Shown here: positions 1 to 8,802 of the stretch, piece by piece
Numbering within the stretch: position 1 is the first letter of the stretch
Layout of the letters: each line of letters opens with the position of its first letter
Source of the DNA: CBDDLD01 sp965250025
GTDB taxonomy: Bacteria; Bacteroidota; Bacteroidia; Flavobacteriales; Flavobacteriaceae
Assembly (NCBI GenBank): GCA_965250025.1
Contig: OZ252283.1
Coordinates: 2,480,001 to 2,544,000, forward strand
Direction: 5' to 3'
DNA: 64,000 bases
Program-made: the position numbers and the translations under genes
The notes under the pieces: model-generated
Databases searched by the model: none
What the model saw: the letters and a program-made list of their open reading frames with translations, nothing else
Told to the model about the DNA's origin: nothing

Positions 1-14
1 ATTACTTTATTAAA

Positions 15-43
15 TTTGTAATGAAAATAATTTCGTAGGTTTG
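15..43 (+). promoter_or_regulatory. Putative Bacteroidota promoter for the M23 peptidase run
   Basis: A TAGGTTTG at 36-43 matches the Bacteroidota -7 element TAnnTTTG, and a TTTG at 15-18 lies 17 bases upstream, slightly closer than the usual spacing of about 19. Transcription would start near 50 and leave a leader of about 65 bases before the ATG at 114. TAAATTTG at 11-18 also fits the -7 form, so the choice of element is uncertain. The remaining leader shows no clear ORF on either strand. Confidence 0.35.
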
Positions 44-113
44 GTAGTTTTCATAGTTATACTATGATCGACAGCCGCATTCTACATGCTGCAAAAATAG
101 CATAAATTAAGAA

Positions 114-1085
114 ATGAGTAAGGTAAAATACTATTATGATTCGGAAACGCTTTCTTATCGAAAAATTGAGCGAAAGAAGCGTACAACTGTTAAATATGCT
201 ATAGTATTTATTACGGCAGCTGCTTTATTTGGTTTTCTATTCTTTTTTATATCCAGCCAATATATTGAATCTCCAAAAGAGCGAGAGCTGGCCCGCGAGT
301 TACAGAACATGGAGTTTCAATATGACATTTTGAATAAACGTATTGATGATGCTATTGCAGCTCTAGAAAATGTTGAAGAACGCGATAATGCAATTTACCG
401 ACTTTACTTTGAAGCTAACCCAATACCGGAAGAGCAACGCCGTGCAGGTTTTGGGGGCGTTAACCGTTATAAAAAATATGAAGGTTATGACAATTCTAAG
501 CTAATTGCAGAGAGTCATAAACGTATCGATATTTTAGAAAAAGCTATAGTTGTACAATCCAAATCGCTTGATGAAATTGCTATTCTGGCCAAGGATAAAG
601 AGAGTTTCCTAGCTGCAATTCCGGCCATTCAACCTGTAAACAACGAAAATCTCACGCGCATGGCATCTGGTTATGGCTTTCGTACTGATCCGTTTACCAA
701 AGTGCGTAAGTTTCATTATGGTATGGATTTTACAGCACCCAGAGGCACGCCTGTATACGCTTCGGGAGATGGCATTGTAAAGCGCGCTGACAATAGTTCC
801 TCAGGTTATGGAAAGCATATCAGAATTGATCATGGTTACGGTTATATTTCGCTTTATGCCCATTTGTACAAATATAATGTTAGAGTGAATCAGCGTGTTA
901 AGCGTGGTGATCTGATAGGTTTTGTAGGTAGTACCGGTCGCTCAGAAGCCCCTCATTTACATTATGAGGTCTTTAAAGATGGTGAGCGTATTAACCCCAT
1001 CAATTTTTATTACGGTAATCTGTCTGCTGAAGAGTTTAATATATTATTGGAAAAAGCTTCAATAGAAAACCAATCTCTGGATTAA
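114..1085 (+). CDS. M23 family metallopeptidase (LytM-type, membrane anchored)
   Basis: Predicted cell-wall endopeptidase or inactive relative acting on peptidoglycan cross-links in the periplasm. A cytoplasmic basic stretch is followed by one membrane helix at about residues 27-47, a coiled-coil-like region to about 165, then the LytM/M23 domain. Zinc-binding residues of the family are present: H201 and D205 in HYGMD, and the HLH motif at 281-283. This supports an active enzyme, though activity is inferred. The stop is followed one base later by the start of the MerR gene, so the two are probably co-transcribed. The start ATG is the first in frame after the leader. Confidence 0.85.
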   Translation: MSKVKYYYDSETLSYRKIERKKRTTVKYAIVFITAAALFGFLFFFISSQYIESPKERELARELQNMEFQYDILNKRIDDAIAALENVEERDNAIYRLYFEANPIPEEQRRAGFGGVNRYKKYEGYDNSKLIAESHKRIDILEKAIVVQSKSLDEIAILAKDKESFLAAIPAIQPVNNENLTRMASGYGFRTDPFTKVRKFHYGMDFTAPRGTPVYASGDGIVKRADNSSSGYGKHIRIDHGYGYISLYAHLYKYNVRVNQRVKRGDLIGFVGSTGRSEAPHLHYEVFKDGERINPINFYYGNLSAEEFNILLEKASIENQSLD

Positions 1086-1086
1086 T

Positions 1087-1416
1087 ATGCATATAGATCT
1101 GCCTGAAAAACGTTATTATGGTATTGGTGAAGTCGCCAAGGCTTTTAAGGTCAACCCCTCTTTAATTCGTTTTTGGGAAAAAGAGTTTGACATTCTTAAA
1201 CCTAAAAAAAACGCTAAAGGCAATCGTAAGTTCACTCCAAATGATATCAAAAATTTAAAGTTCATCTATCATCTCGTTAAAGAAAGAGGCTTTACTTTAG
1301 AGGGCGCAAAAACACACTTAAAAGAAGAAAAACAAAAGGCTTTAGATACTTTTGAAATCATTTCTAAATTGGAAAGTATCAAGGCACAACTCATTAAAAT
1401 AAAAACACAACTATAA
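1087..1416 (+). CDS. MerR family transcriptional regulator
   Basis: A small (109 aa) DNA-binding protein with an N-terminal MerR-type winged helix-turn-helix: the YGIGEVAKAF helix, then the RFWEKEF segment and a GNRKFTPNDI wing. The remainder is a short helix that would pair two subunits. There is no ligand-binding domain and no cysteine cluster, so it is not a metal sensor of the classical type. Small regulators of this kind are widespread in Flavobacteriia next to an M23 peptidase and LemA. Its targets are not apparent. It starts one base after the peptidase stop and is followed 12 bases later by lemA, which suggests one transcript. Confidence 0.8.
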   Translation: MHIDLPEKRYYGIGEVAKAFKVNPSLIRFWEKEFDILKPKKNAKGNRKFTPNDIKNLKFIYHLVKERGFTLEGAKTHLKEEKQKALDTFEIISKLESIKAQLIKIKTQL

Positions 1417-1428
1417 AAATAAATCATC

Positions 1429-2016
1429 ATGAAAAAATGGATCATACCAATTATCCTCATAGTTTTATTAGGTTTTTGGGGTATAGGTTTTAATAATACT
1501 GCCGTTGAATTGGATGAGAATGCCACAAAATCCTGGGCTAATGTAGAGAGTACTTATCAACGACGTAATGATCTTATTGGCAATCTGGTTAAAACGGTAC
1601 AAGGTGCTGCAGATTTTGAAAAAGGGACGTTACAAGCCGTGATAGAAGCCAGAGCTAAAGCTACTTCTATAAGCATTGACCCTACTAATATTACTCCCGA
1701 AAAGCTAGCAGAATTTAATAAGGTTCAAGGTGGTCTGTCTGGTGCTTTAAAAAGCCTTTTAGTTACTGTGGAGCGCTATCCCGATTTAAAAGCCAGTCAG
1801 AATTTCCTAGAATTACAAAGTCAATTAGAAGGCACTGAAAACAGAATTAATGTTGCAAGAGATCGTTATAATAAGGCTGTTGAGCCCTATAACAATCACG
1901 TTAGAAAGTTCCCTAACAGTATATTTGCCGGCATTTTAGGTTTTGATAAAAAAGCTTATTTTGAGGCTGAGGACGGTAGTGAAAAAGCTCCGGATGTTGA
2001 ATTTGATTTCAAATAA
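1429..2016 (+). CDS. lemA: LemA family protein
   Basis: Membrane protein of the LemA family (195 aa, usual family length). Residues 1-20 form a single N-terminal transmembrane helix (KKWIIPIILIVLLGFWGIG), followed by the helical LemA bundle with the characteristic stretches SWANVESTYQRRNDLIGNLV and RYNKAVEPYNNHVRKFP near the end. The family function is unresolved; it is commonly encoded beside TPM-domain proteins, as here. The gene ends three bases before the first TPM gene, consistent with tight co-expression. Confidence 0.9.
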   Translation: MKKWIIPIILIVLLGFWGIGFNNTAVELDENATKSWANVESTYQRRNDLIGNLVKTVQGAADFEKGTLQAVIEARAKATSISIDPTNITPEKLAEFNKVQGGLSGALKSLLVTVERYPDLKASQNFLELQSQLEGTENRINVARDRYNKAVEPYNNHVRKFPNSIFAGILGFDKKAYFEAEDGSEKAPDVEFDFK

Positions 2017-2019
2017 ATC

Positions 2020-2457
2020 ATGTCAAGTATTGAAAATTTCCTTACCCAAAATGAAGAACAGGAAATTGTAGCAGCCATTAGAGAAGCTGAAAAAAATACC
2101 TCTGGGGAGATTAGAGTTCATCTGGAAAAAAATTGTGAAGGCGACATCATGCAACATGCTATTGAAGTATTTCACTTCCTTAAGATGGATAATACTAAGC
2201 TGCAAAACGGTGTCTTAATTTATGTTGCTGTGGACCAAAAACAGTTTGTTATCTACGGCGACAAAGGCATTAACGATGTGGTTAATGATGACTTTTGGGA
2301 AGATACCAAAAATCTCATGGTGTCTCACTTCAAACAACAAGAGTTTAAATCCGGACTTATAGCTGGCATTTTAAAAGCCGGTAAGGAACTGGAAACTTAT
2401 TTTCCGTGGCAGCATGGCGATATAGATGAATTACCAAACACCATTTCCAAAGGCTGA
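2020..2457 (+). CDS. TPM domain protein, apparently cytosolic
   Basis: A 145-aa protein made almost entirely of one TPM (YgcG-like) domain: SGEIRVHLE, NGVLIYVAVDQKQFVIYGDKGIND and the C-terminal helix FKSGLIAGILKAGKELETYFP are recognisable. Unlike its downstream neighbour it has neither signal peptide nor transmembrane helix. The TPM domain is named for TLP18.3, Psb32 and MOLO-1 and has been linked to weak phosphatase activity and membrane-protein maintenance in other organisms; its role here is not known. Its stop codon overlaps the first ATG of the next gene by one base, indicating translational coupling. Confidence 0.8.
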   Translation: MSSIENFLTQNEEQEIVAAIREAEKNTSGEIRVHLEKNCEGDIMQHAIEVFHFLKMDNTKLQNGVLIYVAVDQKQFVIYGDKGINDVVNDDFWEDTKNLMVSHFKQQEFKSGLIAGILKAGKELETYFPWQHGDIDELPNTISKG

Positions 2458-3272
2458 TGATGCACTCTTTTAGACTCCTTTTTTTACTCTTTAGTTTCGG
2501 CATTATTTCTATTGCCAATGCACAATATGAAATTCCTGAAAGGCCAAATGACCGTGAGCAAACTTTTGTTTATGACTATATCAATCTCCTTTCAAAAACT
2601 AATGCTAACCATCTCGCTATAAAACTAAAACGTTATGCCGATACAACGTCTACACAAGTTGTGGTCGCTATTATCAACTCTACCAATGGTGAAAATATTA
2701 ATTTTCTGGGGGCTCAATGGGGTGAAAAATGGGGTATTGGTCAAAAAGGTAAGGACAACGGGATTTTGGTTCTACTCGCTAAAAACGACCGTAAGATAGC
2801 CATCAGTACCGGTTATGGTGTTGAGCATTTACTAACTGATGCTATGAGTAAACGTATTATTGAACGTGATATCATTCCTTACTTCAAACGAAACGATTAC
2901 TATGGCGGCTTAAACCGTGGCACAGATGCTATTTTTGAAGTTCTAGCGGGTGAATATAAAGGCAGCCCTAAATCTAATGGCACGCCCTTTCCTATAGGCA
3001 TTTTCTTTTTCTTATTTATCGTATTTATCATTTTCATCATTGCACTCTCCAAAGCCCGAGGCGGCGGTAAAGGTGGTAGTGGTGGCAAAACATCGGGCAG
3101 CGGTAGCCTTCTTGAAGCTATTATTTTGAGTAATATGGGACGTGGCAGCTACGGCAGTGGCAGTGGGTCTTCCGGCGGCTTTGGCAGTGGTGGCTTTGGA
3201 GGCGGTGGTTTCAGTGGTGGTGGCTTCGGCGGTGGAAGCTTTGGCGGCGGCGGCGCTTCAGGTGGTTGGTAA
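2457..3272 (+). CDS. TPM domain membrane protein with glycine/serine-rich tail
   Basis: 271-aa exported protein. A signal peptide (MMHSFRLLFLLFSF..ANAQ) is followed by a TPM domain with the family motifs YDYINLLS, TQVVVAIINS, NGILVLLAKNDRKIAISTGYG and the helix leading to YYGGLNRGTDAIFEVL. One transmembrane helix lies at about 177-198, and the last 70 residues are extremely Gly/Ser-rich (GGFGGGGF-type repeats). This is the standard architecture of YgcG-like proteins, with the TPM domain facing the periplasm. The start could equally be the ATG at 2460. The gene ends the run that began with the M23 peptidase, and a TonB-type gene converges on it. Confidence 0.85.
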   Translation: MMHSFRLLFLLFSFGIISIANAQYEIPERPNDREQTFVYDYINLLSKTNANHLAIKLKRYADTTSTQVVVAIINSTNGENINFLGAQWGEKWGIGQKGKDNGILVLLAKNDRKIAISTGYGVEHLLTDAMSKRIIERDIIPYFKRNDYYGGLNRGTDAIFEVLAGEYKGSPKSNGTPFPIGIFFFLFIVFIIFIIALSKARGGGKGGSGGKTSGSGSLLEAIILSNMGRGSYGSGSGSSGGFGSGGFGGGGFSGGGFGGGSFGGGGASGGW

Positions 3273-3406
3273 TAAAGCTTACCTGGCAACTTTTCTTAAT
3301 ACATCACAGAAAACACCTCTGATCATGTCAGTGCTATTATTCCCAAATCTAAAAAGGAATATTCAATCGAAACAAATAAGACCCTGACTATTATTAAAAT
3401 CTGGTA

Positions 3407-6187
3407 CTAAAAGAAAAATACGCCACCATCACCTATTTCACCTTTTTTACCTAAGCTATTGAACTTCCAACTGAAACTCAGCATAAAAAATCGTCTCAAT
3501 ACGGTACTCTGAGAATCCTGAATAAAGTTTGCCGTTGCCGAACGCCTGGCATTAGTATTCTGGTTGAGTAGATCATAAGCTTTCAGTGTCAATGTTGCTT
3601 TATCTTTAAGGAATGTATAGGCTAAAGTTGAATTCCAGAACCATGCTGTTTTCTGAAAGCCGTCTGCAACATTAGGGTTGTAAGTGAAATTAATATCGTT
3701 ACGCCATTCAAACTTTTTAGGCACAAAAGTCGCTGTACGTATACCCACATTGTGTTGTACAAAATCCTGATCTTCAAAACCTTCAATATCAAATGTGTTT
3801 TTAGTAATGGATATCCTGTAATTTGGTCTTAATTCCAACACATCACGCCAGTTGAATGTAAGATTAACATTTGGAGATAGGGTTGTATTCTTAGAAGCGT
3901 ATTGTACCTCATTATTAAAATTGATAGCCCTATTAAGATTTCCGTAAGCGCCTACATTAAACTTAAACGTCCTCAAGGAATCTATTTTTACAGACTTGCT
4001 GTAAGTAACACTACCATAAAGTCTGTAATTACCATCTACGTTCTCATAGGTGGTATTCCTAACGAAATTATCATCTATAGTTGTTTTTGAAACCACCTGA
4101 TCGTTGACAAAATCACCATTGGCATACATGTAAAACCCTGTACCTTTTTGGAAATCAAAACTATTATACCCAAAATAGAAACTATGCTCATTGGTTGGCG
4201 ATAAGTTAGGGTTACCCGTAATGGTATTCAAAGGGTCCGAAACATCCTGAAATGGTTGCAACTGATTGATTAATGGCGGACGGTTGCTCAAATAATATCC
4301 TGAATACAATGACGCTTTATCACTAAATCTATAATTGAAATTGGCATTGAGTTCTACTGCTTCAAAATTACGTTTCAAACTCAAGCTTGGTCTTAACTGA
4401 TCTATATTTTCTATAGTTCTAAACACATACCCTGTTTCAAAACTGGCTGACCATTTCTTTTTTTCATAGGATAACTCCAGGCTCGGTGTACTTCGTCTAT
4501 TAAAATATCTAAAATCTGAGCTTAATTGTGTATTGAAAATATCATAGGCTTGTGTAGCATCATTAAAATCGAAAGTAGAATTGACATTATTTCTATTGTC
4601 TGATAAATGATTGAATTTTACATCTAAAAACAACTCCTTACTCTTTATTGGAAAACGATAGGTTGCTGAAGCCCTTACCCTATTGAAGGTTTCTTCATCA
4701 TCTGAAAACTGATCTCTTATAATATCCATCTCATTAGGATCGGCTATCAGTGTTTCAGATCTCAAAAAATCGTCCCGATTGGTGGTATTGAATTGGGTTT
4801 CGAAGCCAAATCTTAAAAAGCTGCCTTTGTTTCCAAAACGCTTGGTCACATCGATGTCATTTCTAAAATTACGTACATCTGTTTCGGTAAATGAGTTGTA
4901 TGTCGATTGATTGGTTTGTACATTATTACTATCAAAGGTTTCTTCAAAACTATTATTTAAGCTTTTACTATTACCGTATCTGAACGATGGTCTTATATTA
5001 ACTAGAAAAGTAGAATCAATCTCAATATCCAATTCGGCATTAAGGTTATGATTGTCATTATCTGAATTATCAACCGCTCTTGAATTTGTAAAGAATCGAG
5101 TGTCGTCTGGCAAAATATTTTCACGCTCTGTTGTGGTTTCATTCTCTGAATCACTTTTAGAATAAAAATAATCGGCTGAGACATCTACACCGTCTGTGAT
5201 AACATCAGCATAATTAGCACCTACATTTCTTGACGTCACTATTCCACGACCACCTCCAAATGAACGACCATCTATACTAAAGGCGCCACTGCTACTAACA
5301 GATATGGAATTACCTCTTCCAAACATCTTCTGGATTTCCCCAAAGCTAAATCCTGGTGAATTGGTATTATTTCCTCCTGCCAAAACACTAAATCGCCTGT
5401 CGTTATCAAAAAGATTGACCATTCCTGCAAACTCATACCTGTCATCGGTTCCTGCTCCTGCCGAAAGTCGACCAAATACGCCTCTATTGTTCTCTTCTTT
5501 AATGGTAAGGTTTATGGTTTTGTTTTCCTGATCCCCTTCTTCCCCGGAAAATGCCTCAGATTTCGTTTTGGTATCCATAACCTGTACCTTTTCTATAATA
5601 TCTTTGGTCAAGTTTCGGGTAGTTATGGTAGGGTCATCTCCAAAAAATGGCTTACCATTAACAAGTATCTTATTAACACTCTTACCATTAACTGTAATTT
5701 TACCTTCATCATCTACTTCTACTCCCGGCAACTGCTTTAACAGATCTTCAACTGTCGCGTCTTTCTTTGTTTTAAACGATTTTACATTAAACTCTAAAGT
5801 ATCTTTCTTAACGGTTATAGGCGCTTTTGACTTTATGATAACCTCATCTAGCATGTTATCATCAATCTCTAGTGTAATTTTACCCAAATCTATTTCAGGT
5901 TTGTTAATCTCAAAATTTTCAACATAGGTTCCATAACCTACATAGGAGATATATAGGTTCAGACTATTATCATAGGTTTTGCTTTCTATCTCAAATTTAC
6001 CCTTACTATCTGTAATGGTATAGCTTACCAAACTGCTATCCTTTACACGTTCCAGATATACTGTTGCAGATTCTAGTGGCAGGTTAGTATCGCCTGCGAT
6101 TAAGTGACCTTTTACCTTGAATGCTTTGTTTTGAGAAAATGCTACTAATGATAATAATGTGAAGGCAATAAATACGTATTTCTTCAT
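3407..6187 (-). CDS. Outer membrane beta-barrel protein with carboxypeptidase-like regulatory domain
   Basis: 926-aa outer-membrane barrel of the TonB-dependent-receptor-like type. After a signal peptide (MKKYVFIAFTLLSLVAFSQ) comes a carboxypeptidase-regulatory-like beta-sandwich (about 22-100), a plug-like domain (LDEVIIKSKAPITVKKDTLEFNV, then LPGVEVDDEGKITVNGKSV), and a long beta-barrel rich in alternating aromatic strands that includes GNPNLSPTNEHSFYFGYNSF. The transported substrate, if any, is unknown. I take the ATG at 6187 because the upstream GTG at 6214 has no signal peptide directly behind it. Two operator-like palindromes lie 36-73 bases upstream, so the gene is probably tightly regulated. 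No other gene appears to share its transcript. Confidence 0.85.
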   Translation of the reverse strand: MKKYVFIAFTLLSLVAFSQNKAFKVKGHLIAGDTNLPLESATVYLERVKDSSLVSYTITDSKGKFEIESKTYDNSLNLYISYVGYGTYVENFEINKPEIDLGKITLEIDDNMLDEVIIKSKAPITVKKDTLEFNVKSFKTKKDATVEDLLKQLPGVEVDDEGKITVNGKSVNKILVNGKPFFGDDPTITTRNLTKDIIEKVQVMDTKTKSEAFSGEEGDQENKTINLTIKEENNRGVFGRLSAGAGTDDRYEFAGMVNLFDNDRRFSVLAGGNNTNSPGFSFGEIQKMFGRGNSISVSSSGAFSIDGRSFGGGRGIVTSRNVGANYADVITDGVDVSADYFYSKSDSENETTTERENILPDDTRFFTNSRAVDNSDNDNHNLNAELDIEIDSTFLVNIRPSFRYGNSKSLNNSFEETFDSNNVQTNQSTYNSFTETDVRNFRNDIDVTKRFGNKGSFLRFGFETQFNTTNRDDFLRSETLIADPNEMDIIRDQFSDDEETFNRVRASATYRFPIKSKELFLDVKFNHLSDNRNNVNSTFDFNDATQAYDIFNTQLSSDFRYFNRRSTPSLELSYEKKKWSASFETGYVFRTIENIDQLRPSLSLKRNFEAVELNANFNYRFSDKASLYSGYYLSNRPPLINQLQPFQDVSDPLNTITGNPNLSPTNEHSFYFGYNSFDFQKGTGFYMYANGDFVNDQVVSKTTIDDNFVRNTTYENVDGNYRLYGSVTYSKSVKIDSLRTFKFNVGAYGNLNRAINFNNEVQYASKNTTLSPNVNLTFNWRDVLELRPNYRISITKNTFDIEGFEDQDFVQHNVGIRTATFVPKKFEWRNDINFTYNPNVADGFQKTAWFWNSTLAYTFLKDKATLTLKAYDLLNQNTNARRSATANFIQDSQSTVLRRFFMLSFSWKFNSLGKKGEIGDGGVFFF

Positions 6188-6222
6188 GTTTTTGATTGAT
6201 GATATTTTGAACACTCAAACCT

Positions 6223-6260
6223 ATAACTATTTTTTTAGTTATACAACTATTTTTATAGTT
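6223..6260 (-). promoter_or_regulatory. Tandem operator-like palindromes upstream of the barrel protein gene
   Basis: Two copies of the inverted repeat AACTA-N6-TAGTT lie at 6223-6242 (with one extra matching pair on each side) and 6245-6260. Their centres are exactly 20 bp apart, close to two turns of the helix, which would put two bound dimers on one face of the DNA. They sit in the presumed promoter/leader region of the minus-strand gene starting at 6187. They could instead fold as small RNA hairpins. The regulator is not identifiable from this window. Confidence 0.5.
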
Positions 6261-6348
6261 AAATGAATATTCCTACTGTTAATAGCTCTTATACAAACGC
6301 TTATAATTATTCGTTAGTATAATACACAGCGAATATAATAAAAGGTAT

Positions 6349-8787
6349 TTATCTTACAAGTGCAAAATGGCCATTAAAACTCCGACCGTCTTCTAGAGTT
6401 GCTACAAACCAATAATCGTCTGAGGGTAGTTTTTTACCATTGAAATTACCATCCCATTCCAAGTTGGATCTATTTAAGGTGGTGATAAGTTTACCATAGC
6501 GGTTATAAATATTTACTTCAGCAGTGAAAGGAAATGGTGTTGCAAATCCTTTTAAAGTCCAACGGTCATTATCGCCATCGCCATTTGGTGTAAAAAATTT
6601 TGGATAGCCAACAACTGATATTTGTTCTGTAACTATTCCACAATTGCCTTGGCTATCTCTTACATATAGGGTATACACTCCTGGAGGGATATTTTCGAAT
6701 ATATTCGATTGTTGATATGGCCCTGAAATATCGTCCAAAGCATATTCATAACTTCCTTCGCCCGTAGCAAATATCGTAACTGTATTGTTTTCTGATACTT
6801 CCGAAATTTCAACAGCTGCAATAGTTGCTACATTTGATGGCGATACGGTTATGGTTCTTGTTTTTTCACACCAGTTGAGTCTATTTACTTCTACAGTGTA
6901 AACTCCTGTTTGATTAACTTGTATTGATGGTGTTGTTGCTCCTGTCGACCATGTGTAGGTAAAATCATTTGGATTGTCTTCTAACAGTCCTGCTTCTAGT
7001 GTAATGAACTCAGGAAATGTATTTACACAATAAAATACTTCTTCATTGGGCTGAAGCTTAGGCGATGGTAGTACGGATAATTCTACTTCTCCAATACCAT
7101 AACAATCATTACCATTTCGAACTCTCACATATATGATCTGATGGTATGGTTGCGTATTGCTATAGAAAAATGGCAATGCATTCATTCCCAATAATGCGTC
7201 TTCATAAGTTTCATGGTATGATAAAAGAAACTGCGATGGTAGGCCTTCCATAATTTGATTACTCGCAAATGCCAGATTAAAGGTGTCCACGCCATCATCT
7301 CCTAAATCGTCACACAGTTCTAAGAATGCATTGATAGATTCTCCTGTACCTACTTGTAATGTCACTTCCGCAGTGCTAATACAACCTGTATTCTGGTTGG
7401 TCACCTGAGCATATATGACCTGGGAATTAAAAAGGTTTTCATAACTATCGCCATTAAGTTCAGTGACTAAGCCTGCCTCTAAAAAGAATCTTACTTCAGC
7501 ATTAGCCAAGTTACCTCCCGTTATGGCGTTAGAATAACTGTTTAAATTGAAAACTGTTCGCCCGTCGCCATTGCCATTATCATCGCATTGCGAAATGGTA
7601 ATGTCTTGAGCTTCTGGCAATGGATTTACTGTGACTGCAATTGGAATTCTACCGCCACTTGTACATCCTGCAAATCGAGGTGACACCCAATATGTTGTGT
7701 TGCCGGCAATTATCGTATTATAACTAAAGCCTGTATTGATAGAAGTTGCCGAAGCTTCAGATTCATACCACAGTACTTCATCTACATTAGTAGTCAGGGT
7801 AATATTTACATTGCCTTGCTCACAAACTTCAGATGTGGTAAAATCGACCCGGGGCGTAGTAATTGTTGTACTGGCGGATAAATTAATATCCGGATCATTA
7901 GGCATTCCTCCGAATTCAACCAGATAGCCTTGAGGATGGTATGGGCTGGTAACGTTTACCTCTCCGGCATTAGGCAAATCATTCCATGAGCCAATTAACC
8001 CAGGGCCTGCAACACTCTCATCTGTAACATGGGCGTAGTCCTCATCTCCAAAATTATTGGGCTCGCCCTGATTCCAATATGAAAATTCATTATTCTGTGG
8101 TGTACCATTGGGGCCTCCTATCCAAAATACCTGACCTGCTTCTGGTCCGGTCACCCATTCCCAGACGCCTTCACTCTGGGCATCTGAAGCTCCAATCCAT
8201 CCGGTTCCGGCACTTTGTTCTCCTGTAAGTTGCGCTTCCTCTTCTGTAGTAATAGTTACCAAATAACCTTGTAAGCCAAAATAATCCATTTGCGCTGCGG
8301 ATGCCCTAGCTTGCGACCAGGTAACTCCCACATCAGATACGTAGAAATAGTAATGCCCTGTGGAGGGTAAAAAATTAGCATTTCCCAGATTTATCGAAAA
8401 GAATTTATCATCAGAAAAACTTGTTTGAGTGGTTTGAAAAACCACATCTTCAATAGCATTTTCATATTCGGCAAATGTAGCTGTTCCCGTTAGGGTTAGT
8501 TTGCCTTCTACTGCGGACCATACTGCTGTTATGTTGGGATGTACTCCTGTTAAGGTCAGATTATCACTCCCTTGTACATAGCCTTCAGAAATTTGTACAA
8601 ATGCTTCATCTAGTGTATTATCCGCAGGATCGGGATCAGTGATACTTACACTGGTAACTACTGGCATCGGATTATCAGCACAATACATTTGGTTCCCGGA
8701 AGCACTTATTTCCGGAGGTGAATTTTGTGCAATAATAATATTGCACACCATTAGTATTGTAAGATGTGTGAGTAAACTCTTTAGCAT
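6349..8787 (-). CDS. T9SS type B surface protein with C-type lectin-like domain
   Basis: 812-aa secreted protein. After a signal peptide (ending IIIAQ) and an N-terminal beta domain comes a C-type lectin-like domain at about 145-290: GHYYFYVSDVGVTWSQARA, a GWIGASD and WEW core, and the FSYWNQGEPNN loop that in this fold often binds calcium and sugar. Several Ig-like or PKD-like modules with paired cysteines follow. The last ~80 residues (FTPNGDGDNDRW ... IYNRYGKLI ... DYWFVATLEDGR) are the gliding-motility-associated type B sorting domain that directs T9SS export. The start lies 15 bases after the der stop, and a TATCTTTA at 8795-8802 resembles a -7 element just in front of it. The natural ligand is unknown. 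Confidence 0.85.
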   Translation of the reverse strand: MLKSLLTHLTILMVCNIIIAQNSPPEISASGNQMYCADNPMPVVTSVSITDPDPADNTLDEAFVQISEGYVQGSDNLTLTGVHPNITAVWSAVEGKLTLTGTATFAEYENAIEDVVFQTTQTSFSDDKFFSINLGNANFLPSTGHYYFYVSDVGVTWSQARASAAQMDYFGLQGYLVTITTEEEAQLTGEQSAGTGWIGASDAQSEGVWEWVTGPEAGQVFWIGGPNGTPQNNEFSYWNQGEPNNFGDEDYAHVTDESVAGPGLIGSWNDLPNAGEVNVTSPYHPQGYLVEFGGMPNDPDINLSASTTITTPRVDFTTSEVCEQGNVNITLTTNVDEVLWYESEASATSINTGFSYNTIIAGNTTYWVSPRFAGCTSGGRIPIAVTVNPLPEAQDITISQCDDNGNGDGRTVFNLNSYSNAITGGNLANAEVRFFLEAGLVTELNGDSYENLFNSQVIYAQVTNQNTGCISTAEVTLQVGTGESINAFLELCDDLGDDGVDTFNLAFASNQIMEGLPSQFLLSYHETYEDALLGMNALPFFYSNTQPYHQIIYVRVRNGNDCYGIGEVELSVLPSPKLQPNEEVFYCVNTFPEFITLEAGLLEDNPNDFTYTWSTGATTPSIQVNQTGVYTVEVNRLNWCEKTRTITVSPSNVATIAAVEISEVSENNTVTIFATGEGSYEYALDDISGPYQQSNIFENIPPGVYTLYVRDSQGNCGIVTEQISVVGYPKFFTPNGDGDNDRWTLKGFATPFPFTAEVNIYNRYGKLITTLNRSNLEWDGNFNGKKLPSDDYWFVATLEDGRSFNGHFALVR

Positions 8788-8802
8788 AGCAGCATAAAGA
8801 TA

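Noticed and set aside
3142..3387. Alanine/valine-rich ORF in the second frame
   Set aside because: It is the shifted reading of the glycine-rich tail of the TPM protein gene.
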